NCBI RefSeq assembly: GCF_900105585.1
Contig: NZ_FNRT01000002.1
Coordinates: 558,001-622,000, forward strand
Direction: 5' to 3'
DNA: 64,000 nucleotides
DNA from: Nocardioides exalbidus
GTDB taxonomy: Bacteria > Actinomycetota > Actinomycetes > Propionibacteriales > Nocardioidaceae
Shown in pieces: positions 40,230-50,054 of this stretch. The position numbers were made by a program, and so were the translations under genes. Positions within the stretch are counted from its first letter, which is position 1. Every line of letters starts with the position of its first letter. Below the pieces are notes generated by a model, which worked only from the letters and a program-made list of their open reading frames with translations, had not been told where the DNA came from and ran no database searches.

Positions 40230-43200
40230 GGCGTGCGGGCCTCTCGTTTCACGTTGACCAACCGCAGTGTGCTCTCGCTGTCGACATTCCTGAGGCTCGT
40301 CAGCGTCGGCCAAGCGGGCCGGCTGGGTGGGAAAACTTCCACCAACGGTTCGTTATCCGCACCTTGCATTTGGGCGCCTGCCGGAACCATCAGCGCCGCA
40401 TCCGGAGATCTCCAGCCTGCGTATTTCGACACGTATCCATCGGCAACCGCATCCCTCCAGTGGTCCACCAGAGCGTCGACGGCTTGCAGCACCTCATCCT
40501 CCTGCTCGGGCGCGATACTGCGGACGCGCTCCAGGACGCAAGCCAAGGCATCGTCGAGATCTGAGCGACTCACCTCGTCGACCATGCCCGCTGCTGAATC
40601 CGGCCGTGCGCCGGTAAGCAGGTGCCGGAGGAGGACTACAACCACGCCGTGAAGCCCACGGTCCAGGGCTCGGGGAGCGAAAGGCGTGGCACCGGTTGCC
40701 TCAACCTGCTGGTAGATCGAACGGTGGTACGTGGTGAATGACTCGAAATGGGAGAGGTCCCTCGATCGGCCAGCATTGAACAGGGTTATCACCAAACCGG
40801 GGTGGCGACGCCCTACTCGACTGGTCGCTTGGATGTACTCCGACGTTGTTTGGGGTTGCCCGGAGACGACCATGAGGCCAAGTCTGTCGACATCCAGGCC
40901 GACAGAGATCATGTTCGTCGCCAGCACGGTGTCCGGAGATTCGGGAGATGGATAGGGAGTCTGCAAGGCATCGAGCTCGACGGGGATCTCGCTTGCCTTC
41001 TTGCGTGACGTCAGCTCGCGGGGGTCTCGGGTCTTGCGCTCGGACTGCCCCAACCGCGATGCGACGACCTTGATGCGGTCCCGGACGTCGTCGATGGTTG
41101 CGATGTAGGCCGCTCCAAGAACCCTTAGGCTCCCGAAGTAGCCGAGCAGCGTCCAGTAGGCATCCCGGACCTCGTCTGGCACCTCCATCCCGGCTCCTGC
41201 CTGGAGGAGCGCCGCATAGGCACGAACCGTCAGGGTCGCGTGGCTCGCGCCTGGTGCCATGACGCCGACGTATTGCCGGGTGCCCTTCGTCGCCGATGAC
41301 GCATCGACGGCAAAGAAGGAATCCCCTGCTTCTATTCCGGGTGGCGGGAACTGTCGCGACTCCCGGTTGAACACTGCGCGGACTTGCTGGGCAGATCGTC
41401 GAATGGTTGCCGTGGACGCCACCACCTTGGGACCGGCACCCGTGTGCGGGTCGGTCGCAAGCCGGTCCACGGCGGTCTCGTACAAGCCGACCAATGTACC
41501 GAGGGGTCCACTGATAAGGTGCAGCTCATCCTGGATAACCAGTTCGGGTGGGGCGTCTGTACCTCCCCCGAAGATGCTGTTCGAATCGGCATTCCACGCC
41601 AACATCGCAAACTTGTCAACGGTGCCGATGACCAAGGACGGTCGCTTCGCGTACACGTCTGTGTCAACCAATGCGACCGGCAGCCCTGCCGCGAATGGGC
41701 AGGTGGTCCCGGGACACTCAACGCGTAGTTCATCGGCCGCCCTGTCAGCGACGTAGGCGACCTCAGACAGCCTGCTCCCACACCAAGGGCAACGCAGCAG
41801 TTGGACGGGATCCCCATTCTCCGGGGTGAGCCCGCGAGCTCTGTCACGCAGCGCCTTGCCGGCGTCCCTCACGTTGTTCGGTGTCGCTCCTTGTCCCACC
41901 CACAGCCCAATGGTGAACGGCGACTTCGACGAGAGGTCGGGCTGCCCGGCCCGCCAAACCTCAAGTGCGCAGACGAGGCCCGCAGCCCGTTCGAATTGTT
42001 GAAGGGTCAGCAGCCGCAGGGTGTAGCGCATGAGGACACCCACGCCGCCCCCCTGCCCATCGCTGCCGGTCCCTCGCAAACGCCGAAGCACTAAGGTCAG
42101 TGAGATCAGGCCGAGGTAGGCCTCGGTCTTCCCACCGCCGGTGGGAAACCACAGCACATCCGCAATCTCGCGATCGTTGCTGGCCGGGTTAACGACCCCT
42201 TCGATGTTCATCAGGATGAAGGCCATCTGGAACGGGCGCCACGCTGCGACGACGGCGTCGATGTGTCGGTCCGAACCGGTCCTCAGCACCTCCTGACGTT
42301 GCCTTTGGCTACGCATCGTCTCGTTCATGGCCGCGAACGCACGAGCGACCATCGCATCGCTCTCGAGGAGCGAGATGCCTCGTCGCATCCTTCGAGCGGC
42401 TGCCTCAGCTTCTCGGAGATGCCTCCCCGCGGTGTCCAGGTGGGCTCCGTCTAGAGACTCTAGGTCGATGATGCTGCGGTCGTGAATCCACGCTTCGTAG
42501 GTTTCGACCAATGCGTACAGGAGGGTTCTGTCACCGGAGGCCAGCATCTGCATATCCAGAGACGGCACATCAGCACGGCTGGCATCGGCCAGAGGCAGGT
42601 CGTGTTGGGGGAAGAATGTGGTCGTCAATTGACGGACCACGAGCCCTTCCTCCCATTCGACGGCGACGCCGTGACCTACAGCGAGGTTGCGCTGGCGGCG
42701 GTGTAGCAGCGCGCTGCTCATCTCGTCGTCGTCCATGAATTCGACGCTCGGGCTGGGACGCCGGTCCACGAACTCGCCATCCGGCGTGCGAACTGTGAGC
42801 GAGGGCCGGAACCAGCAAGCACCGTCGGGTGCTCCCTGCAAGGGCTCTGACAAGTCGTTGAGCAGCACGACCGTCACACTTCGACGCCCGTCCTTCACCG
42901 GCCGGATCACATAGCGCAACACCAGGCCTTGTCCCAGGACGGACTGCCCAGACCCGGTGACCGCCAGAGTGAGGTCAACCTCGACGGGTCCGAACGGAAC
43001 CCTGCTCCATGAGTTGCTCGCAGATTCTTCAGACACCCGCTCGTAACGATCGGCTTGCACCGTCACGTTGATGACCGGGGTAACGGCACTGACCGAGGTG
43101 GTCAGACCAATGGTCGATGGCCGACGAGTATGAGCAAACGAAACACCCGGGTCGTAGGTAGCGTCCACCTCGGTTCCGGCGTCCTGATCAGTGTCGTCAC

Positions 43201-43378
43201 CCAGCGTCGAGTCCGGTTGCGGTTCGGCCGAGGTGCCCCTTGGGTAGAGCACGCCAACAAGGAATCGCCTCAATGGCGCTTCGTCGATCAGCTCGTGGTC
43301 ATGCGTGCCCTGCAGATCGGCCACCAGCGCCTCGACCATCATCCGACGGGCGTCGTACCACGCAGAAATGTCATTCAC
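40226..43378 (-). CDS. drmA: DISARM helicase DrmA
   Basis: A 1050-residue SF2 helicase. Residues 1-400 are an N-terminal region with beta-rich and coiled-coil parts. Walker A is WFPTGGGKTEAYLG at 410-423. A zinc ribbon (LLRCPWCGSRL and VECPGTTCPF) follows, then motif II in VIQDELHLISGPLG and motif III in ASTATIRRS. Domain 2 carries VLATNMISVGLDVDRLGLMV and SEYIQATSRVGRRHPG. This architecture is typical of DISARM DrmA. The GTG at 43378 lies inside the end of the UvrD-like gene, an 8-nt overlap. DrmA and DrmB together form the core of the system and sense DNA ends in the known complex. Confidence 0.82.
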   Translation of the reverse strand: MNDISAWYDARRMMVEALVADLQGTHDHELIDEAPLRRFLVGVLYPRGTSAEPQPDSTLGDDTDQDAGTEVDATYDPGVSFAHTRRPSTIGLTTSVSAVTPVINVTVQADRYERVSEESASNSWSRVPFGPVEVDLTLAVTGSGQSVLGQGLVLRYVIRPVKDGRRSVTVVLLNDLSEPLQGAPDGACWFRPSLTVRTPDGEFVDRRPSPSVEFMDDDEMSSALLHRRQRNLAVGHGVAVEWEEGLVVRQLTTTFFPQHDLPLADASRADVPSLDMQMLASGDRTLLYALVETYEAWIHDRSIIDLESLDGAHLDTAGRHLREAEAAARRMRRGISLLESDAMVARAFAAMNETMRSQRQRQEVLRTGSDRHIDAVVAAWRPFQMAFILMNIEGVVNPASNDREIADVLWFPTGGGKTEAYLGLISLTLVLRRLRGTGSDGQGGGVGVLMRYTLRLLTLQQFERAAGLVCALEVWRAGQPDLSSKSPFTIGLWVGQGATPNNVRDAGKALRDRARGLTPENGDPVQLLRCPWCGSRLSEVAYVADRAADELRVECPGTTCPFAAGLPVALVDTDVYAKRPSLVIGTVDKFAMLAWNADSNSIFGGGTDAPPELVIQDELHLISGPLGTLVGLYETAVDRLATDPHTGAGPKVVASTATIRRSAQQVRAVFNRESRQFPPPGIEAGDSFFAVDASSATKGTRQYVGVMAPGASHATLTVRAYAALLQAGAGMEVPDEVRDAYWTLLGYFGSLRVLGAAYIATIDDVRDRIKVVASRLGQSERKTRDPRELTSRKKASEIPVELDALQTPYPSPESPDTVLATNMISVGLDVDRLGLMVVSGQPQTTSEYIQATSRVGRRHPGLVITLFNAGRSRDLSHFESFTTYHRSIYQQVEATGATPFAPRALDRGLHGVVVVLLRHLLTGARPDSAAGMVDEVSRSDLDDALACVLERVRSIAPEQEDEVLQAVDALVDHWRDAVADGYVSKYAGWRSPDAALMVPAGAQMQGADNEPLVEVFPPSRPAWPTLTSLRNVDSESTLRLVNVKREARTP

Positions 43379-45116
43379 CGTCGCTGTCGCTCCATTCGAT
43401 GTCGGCAAGTCCGGACAGCACCGGTATGAGCCGGAACTTAAGGGATTCGTCCACAAACGTGGCCACATCCTCGATGTAGGCATTAGTAAGAGTTGGCCAA
43501 CCGCGGCGACGCCTCTCCAGCCCTCCGATGCGGCTCACAAGGTCCGTCCCGAATGCCTCGGTCGTTACGCCGACGGACTTACCCTCGATCTCCACGCTGT
43601 AGATGGGTCGCTCCAAAGTGGAGAGGACAAGATCAGGCGTCAGGCGAGCGGACCTCCCGACGAGGTACTTCACGTCCAGCATTCCGGTGGCCCCCGTAAC
43701 ACCGAGATCGCCGCCAGCGTCTCCATCGATGTCACCCATGCGCATCTCGAACGCCAACGTCTGCCACTTCTGCGGACCTCCGCGGATCCACCGGGCCCCT
43801 GCTGGTGGAGGCGGCTTGTGTAGCCGAACCGTGCGATCGGAGGGTCCGGGCACTCTCAGAAGCAGATCCTTCGCCCGGGTCAGGGCAACGAACCGTCCTC
43901 TTGACTCCTCCTCAGCCGTGCGGGATTGGCCCGGCGATAGATCCTCCACCAAGGCGACGTGGTCAAACTCCAGACCCTTGGCTCGGTGCACCGTCGACAC
44001 CACCACATCTGCGTCGGGGACGGAGACGAGTTCCGGGGCGAAGGTGAACCGTGCTCGGAGCGACGAAGCCAGAGCAACCTTGTCGATCTCCGTGCCGCGC
44101 CCTGATACGACGGACCTGAGCGCTTGCCAGGCGACGGCGGTATCCACTTTGGGGGCGACCTCGCTCAGCAGATCTCGGAACTCATCGCGAGCCAGCGAGG
44201 CTGCGGGCGAAACGAAGACAAGTGCTATCCAGGCCGCTAAGCACTGCTGCTGTGCGCCGCGGTGCAGGGTCACCCTCAGCCCCATGTCGCGCAGCGCCGA
44301 CGCCACCAGCAATGCGTGCCCGTTCGTCCCCGTCAGGAAGGCCTTGGTGCCCGACCGGGTTGCCAGCACGTCCCACGCCTCACCTGCGCTGCCAAGCGGA
44401 ACCACTTCATTCCAGAAATCCTCGACGTCGTCAGGATCCGCTGTATCGGCGCCCGACATGCGGAGGCCAGCAGCGGCGACCGCGTCACGGCTCCGTGCGC
44501 GGTACTGACCTCGCAGAAACACTGTCCGAGCCCCGTCGGCCCGCACTTGGTCGAGCATCTCGGACGAGGTGGTTCCTCCGCCTTCCTCCGCTAGCTGGAA
44601 ATCGTAGATCGCCTGCGCGGGGTCGCCCAGGAGGGTCATCCCAGCCTCCTTCGGAATCGATGCGAGAAGCGCCAACACGAAATCGGCTCGCACGCCCACT
44701 ACGTCCTGCACCTCGTCGACCAAGACATGCTCGATGTCCTCGCCGTCATCCCATCCGCCGGTCTTGAGTAGTTCTGTTGCGTGAGAGACGCGTGCCTCGA
44801 AGGAGGAGCTCGTCGGGTCATCCTCCGCATACCGACGCAGGATCAGGCCGGCCAGAGAATCGATAGTCCGCACCTGAACGGGCGGGACATCGTGCGCCTT
44901 GAGCCGAGCGTGGACAGCGTGCACAGCAGCGTTGGAGAAGCTCAGCACCAGCAGTCCGTTTACCGGGTCGACGCCCTCGTCAATGATCAGGTTCTCCACC
45001 AGACGGGCAACAACGTGCGTCTTCCCTGCCCCAGGCCCAGCAATGACGACCTGCCGTTCCGATGGGTCACAAGTGGCGACGGTCAACTGGTCGTCGTCGA
45101 GGCAGACATCGCTCAA
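43371..45116 (-). CDS. UvrD/Rep-like SF1 helicase of the defence island
   Basis: A 581-residue SF1 helicase. Walker A is VVIAGPGAGKTHVVARLVEN near residue 25, followed by LLVLSFSNAAVHAVHARLK (motif Ia). HVLVDEVQDVVGVRADFVL is motif II, TLLGDPAQAIYDFQLAE motif III, and VVSTVHRAKGLEFDHVALVE with GRFVALTRAKDLLLRV motifs V/VI. It is shorter than UvrD (~700) and has an unassigned ~130-residue C-terminal domain. The start is a TTG overlapping the upstream GHKL-helicase stop by 4 nt (TTGA, 45113-45116). UvrD-like helicases are not part of canonical DISARM. Confidence 0.8.
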   Translation of the reverse strand: MSDVCLDDDQLTVATCDPSERQVVIAGPGAGKTHVVARLVENLIIDEGVDPVNGLLVLSFSNAAVHAVHARLKAHDVPPVQVRTIDSLAGLILRRYAEDDPTSSSFEARVSHATELLKTGGWDDGEDIEHVLVDEVQDVVGVRADFVLALLASIPKEAGMTLLGDPAQAIYDFQLAEEGGGTTSSEMLDQVRADGARTVFLRGQYRARSRDAVAAAGLRMSGADTADPDDVEDFWNEVVPLGSAGEAWDVLATRSGTKAFLTGTNGHALLVASALRDMGLRVTLHRGAQQQCLAAWIALVFVSPAASLARDEFRDLLSEVAPKVDTAVAWQALRSVVSGRGTEIDKVALASSLRARFTFAPELVSVPDADVVVSTVHRAKGLEFDHVALVEDLSPGQSRTAEEESRGRFVALTRAKDLLLRVPGPSDRTVRLHKPPPPAGARWIRGGPQKWQTLAFEMRMGDIDGDAGGDLGVTGATGMLDVKYLVGRSARLTPDLVLSTLERPIYSVEIEGKSVGVTTEAFGTDLVSRIGGLERRRRGWPTLTNAYIEDVATFVDESLKFRLIPVLSGLADIEWSDSDGE

Positions 45117-48100
45117 CGCTTCGTCCAGAGGTACTCGAACTCGTTAAAGGCCAGCAAGTCGCCGTACTGATCGAAGTTGTCCTCCACGTTGACGATGAGG
45201 ACTTCTTCCGACCCGCCGTTGAGCGGTCCTCTGAGCCCGCGTCCGATCATCTGTTGGTAGACGTTCGGGCTGAAGGTGGGTCTGGCGACGTATACCGCTC
45301 GCACCTGCGGAGCGTCGAAACCCTGGGTGAGAACGTTGTAGTTCGTGATCACCCTGATGCGCCCCGCTTTGAACTCCTCGACATAATGACGGCGCACCGC
45401 TGGCTCGGTATCGCTGGAAACGGAGACCGCGGGGACCCCGCGCTGGGCGAGTAGCGCCGCCACGACGCGTGCATTCTCCACCGACGGGGCGAATGCGATC
45501 ACCGTCCAGTCGTCCGGCAACGACGCGATGTGATCCACCACGCGCTTGGTTCGCTCGAGGTCCGACCCCAGTCGCTCGGACACCGTCGACGGCAACTTCC
45601 GAGTCTTTTCGATCTCCGCCTTGTCTTGCGCGCTGAGCGTGACGTCGATCCCGTCAAGCACTTCGTGGCGCACCTGCGCCAGAACGCCCATGTCTTGGAG
45701 TTCTTCGTACGGGTCTTCCTTCCGGAAGGCGCCCTGATCCAGCCGATTGCCGTCGTACCTTCCCACGAGTCGGTCCGTGTCCACCTCCGAGGTCCCCCGG
45801 AATGGTGTAGCTGTCAGACCGAGTAGCGGACGTCGGATGTCCCTGTCGCGACCCCGACCTCCACGCCCCATCCAGTCCAGCACTTGGGTGTAGGAGGTTG
45901 CGATCGACGTGTGCGCTTCATCAATCACGACGATGGATGGGTCGCGCAACCAGTCATACTCCTCGCCCCGCTTCTGTAGGGACGACAGCTTCTGCACTGT
46001 GGCGATCACCAGTTGGAACGCGCCCGGCTCCTCCGGCACCTCGTTGCTGCCCCATAAGCGACCCAGACGCATAGGAACCTGAGGCCCGATGGCGCGCCAG
46101 ACATACGTCCAGGTCTCAGCCGCCTGCTCGCACAGTTCATCCGTCTGTGCAATCCAGACCAAGGGCTTGTCGGGGGCGACCAGCTCCAGTGCGACGGCCT
46201 GCACAAGGGCCTCCACCGTAACTCGCGTCTTGCCGGCTCCTGTCGGCAACGAGACCATCCCGCGATCTGGTCCCACCCCGCGCAGGAGTTCCTCGATCCG
46301 CTCGGTGACGACCTTCTGGTAGGCGTGCAGCGGACTCAGCACAGCTGGCCCATCTACCACCTCTACGGCAGCTCGCTGGCTCCCCGGGAACCCGGCCCAG
46401 TCTCCCGGGAAACCAAGTCCGTCGACCCACTGCCGCGGGAGCCGACGCCCTGTCCACTCGCGAGGCGGCATCAGTCCGTTCTCTTCCAGCGCAGGACTGA
46501 GCACCTTCAGGATTCCGACACCGTGGACAGCTTGGGCCAAGGCTGCCACCTGTGTTGGCGAGGCCTCCCCCGTCGCTTGCTCGAGGACGGTGAGTGCTTG
46601 CGCGGGGACGGCACGACGCAGTGCCTCGACACCTGCTGCCAACACAAGCCGCTCATTGTGGTCCTTGCAGCGTTTCACCTGCGTACGAAGCTTGTCAGTC
46701 GCGGCCTTTGCCATCGAGGCGAGGACCTGGTCCACGCCCTCACGTCCGAGGTCGAGCCCAAGCGCTTCAGAGACCTGCGCGAGGCGATCGCGGGCCGACT
46801 CGCCAGTCACGAAGAGCGTCCCGGACTCCCGACGGAAGGCCAGCCGCTTGGCCACCTGGCCCTTTGGCGTGGCGGTCATGCGTTCGATGCGGCTTGCCGG
46901 CTGCAGCTTCAGGTCTTGGTCAGCAGTCTGCAACCGGATCTTCAGCGGTGGAAACTCATCGGTCAGGTGTACCAACTCACCGGATGGCTCGACGATTACC
47001 TCCTCTTGGAGCAAGTCCTCGCCCAAGGGCATCTCGAGCTTACGGACGAACTCGTCGAGATCCGTGGGTTCCTCCACGAGGAGGGCAGGGATACCCGCAT
47101 CGAGCAGAGAGTCGTAAGTGGTGGACGAACTCGTCACGCCGACGTTCTGCACCTCCACTGGTTGCCGGCTGTTGCCGACTGCCACGACCGGAGGTGAATT
47201 TGTGAGGAGGTCCGCCGGTCCGTGGTACAGACTCCACGCGTAGAAGTGGGAACGGTCCGCGTCCCTATCCGGGGAGCGCCAGTTATCTACAACGTGCTTC
47301 ATCCGACGCCACGATTCTCCGCCAAGCTCCTCGAGTGATGCCTTAACGCCGAGCATGGACGCCGCGCTAGGTGCGATGTCTACAGTCGGGAAGACCTCAG
47401 GCCTGACACCCTCCAACGGAACCACGGTGTCCGACGGGCGAAGCGTTCCGTGCGAGGTCGCGAAGTGGGCGTTCCGCCAAAGGAAGAAGGTCTCCGGCCC
47501 CACCACGGTGACCGACTCACCACGGTTTGCCACCCTCACGGGCGGTGGCAAGGTGCGCCTGAGCAGTAGCTCCGTCACGATCCGTTTGGCCTCGGCGCTC
47601 ATGAGCGTGACTGGCTGAAGCGGCCATGTCACGCTCGCGGGCATCGAAATCTCGGCCTTCTTGGGGTCGACGAACCTTGTGTTATCGACGAAGGCCTGAC
47701 GAGCCATCTCCGCCCATTCCTCGAGCCATGGCTCGCCGAGCTTGCCACTTCGGCTCAGCGGAACCTCCACGGCTCCGAAGTGCTGAAGTAGCTCGTCGTC
47801 GTGCGAGTGGAACTTGGGGTCGATCAGGAAGCCCGGATCGCGACTCCCATCGGCTGGCACCAGCCGACCACCTATGAATGCGTCGCAGACCCTTACCCAC
47901 CTTCCCGCAGCAGACTTGACGCGCCCTGATCTGACGAATTCCCCCGGGAGGTCCTCATGAAGGATGTCGTCGATACTTCTGGGCGAAAGCTGGCGCATTA
48001 CCCGCCAGATTTCACTCCAGATCGCGGCATCCGCCGGGCTCTTCGCACTGGCATTCCACCGGTGCAGAAGCTTGCGAAGTTCACCGCTGAGGTCCATGAG

Positions 48101-49873
48101 CTTCACACCGAGGACACCGAGTGCATCCGGAATTCCTGGGCGCTTGGCGAGATCACGATCAACGAACGCTACGTCGGAACTGTCATCCCCCGCCACGCGC
48201 ACGAAGACTCGCCCCTTGGCAGGCGCGCTGAGCGATCCATCCTCGAGGCGCACGATCTTGGCTGCCCGCACTTGGGCCTGAACCTCACGCTGAAGTGCCT
48301 TCGCGTCTTGGCCGCGTCGCCGCCTCGTGAACTCCTCAATACCCGCATCGTCTGCGAAGACATGTTCGGCCAGCAGGATCGCGTCTGCTGACGCGTCCAC
48401 CGTTTCGCTTGCAACTAGCGCCTCGAGCCATTCCGATAGCCCTGCTGCGCTGTCTTCGATCGCAGCACCTGCACCCATCAACCGCGAAACCTTCAGGCGT
48501 CGCTCTTCGGGCGCGTAAGCGGCACCTGCGACCCAGTGGTCCAACGGTGCTGAAGCCGTCGCGGCCCACCTGTCCAGCCAGCCGCTGGCGCCCATATTGC
48601 CGACCCACTGGAGTTCCTTCGGCTTACGCAGGTCGCCCGCGGCGTTCGGCACACACGCGACCTTCCTCATGTGGCTGAAGATCGGCCCATTGATCTCCTC
48701 GTCAGCCCAGTTACGTGCCTCCTTGGCGCCGAGCTCGCCACCACGGGACGGCAGCGCATCCAGGATGCTCACCGCTTGGTCCGTGCCCCCGAAACGGATC
48801 AGGGCCGAACCGACCAACTGTGGCAGGACCTCGAGCAGTTCTCTGTTGAAGCTGCTATCCAGGAGGTGACGGCGGTCGTCGCTCAGCTTCCACGGCGCAT
48901 TCACGATGCCCGACAACGTCGTCTTCGTTTCGGTCGGGAAGTAGGCCCAGAAGGCACCGTCACTCTTCGACGGCGGGAACTGGACGGCGTACTGCACCTC
49001 TACGGACTGTCGCGCAGCAACGTGGCCAGCCTCGGCGTAGGCGGCTCGCGATACCGCCACCTTCTTGGTGACGAGCGACCACGTGGTCGATCCTGTCCCG
49101 GAGACGACGGTAACGAAGCCGTCACCACGGTCCTGCCGCGCAATGGTGCGGTCTCCCGCCATTATGGATGGCTGACCGTCAGGCCCAGTCACGTTGCTTC
49201 GCATCCGGACCGTCTTGAGATGCGGGGAGAACAGAACAAACTCAGAAGGAAACTGTGCGAGTCGGGACGCCAGGGGCGTCACGTCCGTGTTCAGCGTGGC
49301 CACCACCACGGTGGACGCCCAGTCCATGAGTTCTGCCAGCACGGGATCGGCATGCGCGCCGTCCCCCTGCGGATCCAGGACACGAGCAAGCCGCATCACC
49401 GGATAGTGGTCCTCGTCGTACCCACGGCTCTGAAGCAGCTCGGTCGACCACATACGGTCAAATCCGAAGGAGACTGTGCGACTAAAGACCTTAGGCGTGT
49501 CCGACACCGCCAGGATCGACTTGAAGCCGATTCCGAACTTGCCGATCTGCTCATCGTCCTTGGCGGAGATATCGGACGCCAGGACTGATCGAATGCCTCG
49601 CTCAGTGAATGGTTCCCCATCGTTGGCCACGTAAAGAGTCGTGTCGCTCAGGTAGACCTCGACGCGACCTCCGCCCTTGGCGGCAGCGTCCGTGGCGTTC
49701 TGGAGCAGTTCCTCGAACTGTCGCGACGAGTAGCCGCCTTGAGCGATGCGGCGCTCATTGTTCGCGTCCTGCCGCACCCGTGACGCATCCTCGGCATACA
49801 CGTTCAGGCACACCCGCGTCTGCTCGTCTACTACCCATGCCAGACCGGCCGAGCCAGCCTTCCAACCGTGCAC
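45113..49873 (-). CDS. GHKL/Hsp90-like ATPase fused to SF2 helicase
   Basis: A 1586-residue protein. Residues about 50-230 form a sacsin/Hsp90-like GHKL ATPase: N-box QFEELLQNATDAAAKG, ATP-site YVANDGEPFTERG, and Gly-rich lid EQIGKFGIGFKSIL near 110-120. A ~950-residue middle region has no assigned domain. Residues about 1190-1586 are an SF2 helicase: Walker A MVSLPTGAGKTRVTVEAL near 1205, SIVVIDEAHTS near 1316, LLGLTATPFRG, and VLTQGFDAPQ with YQQMIGRGLRGPLN. It starts with GTG at 49873 (GGGGG four bases upstream). It is the first of four overlapping genes ending in drmB. Role inferred: ATP-driven sensor or remodeller in defence. Confidence 0.78.
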   Translation of the reverse strand: MHGWKAGSAGLAWVVDEQTRVCLNVYAEDASRVRQDANNERRIAQGGYSSRQFEELLQNATDAAAKGGGRVEVYLSDTTLYVANDGEPFTERGIRSVLASDISAKDDEQIGKFGIGFKSILAVSDTPKVFSRTVSFGFDRMWSTELLQSRGYDEDHYPVMRLARVLDPQGDGAHADPVLAELMDWASTVVVATLNTDVTPLASRLAQFPSEFVLFSPHLKTVRMRSNVTGPDGQPSIMAGDRTIARQDRGDGFVTVVSGTGSTTWSLVTKKVAVSRAAYAEAGHVAARQSVEVQYAVQFPPSKSDGAFWAYFPTETKTTLSGIVNAPWKLSDDRRHLLDSSFNRELLEVLPQLVGSALIRFGGTDQAVSILDALPSRGGELGAKEARNWADEEINGPIFSHMRKVACVPNAAGDLRKPKELQWVGNMGASGWLDRWAATASAPLDHWVAGAAYAPEERRLKVSRLMGAGAAIEDSAAGLSEWLEALVASETVDASADAILLAEHVFADDAGIEEFTRRRRGQDAKALQREVQAQVRAAKIVRLEDGSLSAPAKGRVFVRVAGDDSSDVAFVDRDLAKRPGIPDALGVLGVKLMDLSGELRKLLHRWNASAKSPADAAIWSEIWRVMRQLSPRSIDDILHEDLPGEFVRSGRVKSAAGRWVRVCDAFIGGRLVPADGSRDPGFLIDPKFHSHDDELLQHFGAVEVPLSRSGKLGEPWLEEWAEMARQAFVDNTRFVDPKKAEISMPASVTWPLQPVTLMSAEAKRIVTELLLRRTLPPPVRVANRGESVTVVGPETFFLWRNAHFATSHGTLRPSDTVVPLEGVRPEVFPTVDIAPSAASMLGVKASLEELGGESWRRMKHVVDNWRSPDRDADRSHFYAWSLYHGPADLLTNSPPVVAVGNSRQPVEVQNVGVTSSSTTYDSLLDAGIPALLVEEPTDLDEFVRKLEMPLGEDLLQEEVIVEPSGELVHLTDEFPPLKIRLQTADQDLKLQPASRIERMTATPKGQVAKRLAFRRESGTLFVTGESARDRLAQVSEALGLDLGREGVDQVLASMAKAATDKLRTQVKRCKDHNERLVLAAGVEALRRAVPAQALTVLEQATGEASPTQVAALAQAVHGVGILKVLSPALEENGLMPPREWTGRRLPRQWVDGLGFPGDWAGFPGSQRAAVEVVDGPAVLSPLHAYQKVVTERIEELLRGVGPDRGMVSLPTGAGKTRVTVEALVQAVALELVAPDKPLVWIAQTDELCEQAAETWTYVWRAIGPQVPMRLGRLWGSNEVPEEPGAFQLVIATVQKLSSLQKRGEEYDWLRDPSIVVIDEAHTSIATSYTQVLDWMGRGGRGRDRDIRRPLLGLTATPFRGTSEVDTDRLVGRYDGNRLDQGAFRKEDPYEELQDMGVLAQVRHEVLDGIDVTLSAQDKAEIEKTRKLPSTVSERLGSDLERTKRVVDHIASLPDDWTVIAFAPSVENARVVAALLAQRGVPAVSVSSDTEPAVRRHYVEEFKAGRIRVITNYNVLTQGFDAPQVRAVYVARPTFSPNVYQQMIGRGLRGPLNGGSEEVLIVNVEDNFDQYGDLLAFNEFEYLWTKR

Positions 49874-50054
49874 TGTTCCCCCATAATCACGCTTCCGGTA
49901 CGGGACGAATGTAGATCAGCCGTCCGACACACGCAGGAGAACAGCGACTCACCCGAGCGCTCGACGCAATTGATACTTCGCTCGATACTTGCGGACTACT
50001 GCACGGACAAATGACCGCAGCGGCACCGATCACATGTCGCATCCCGTGCCGCGG

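Noticed and set aside
49874..50054. Direct repeat GATACTT in the gap before the GHKL-helicase gene as an operator
   Set aside because: Two 7-nt copies 12 bp apart are too short to stand out; the gap probably holds the promoter of the four-gene helicase unit, but no element can be fixed.
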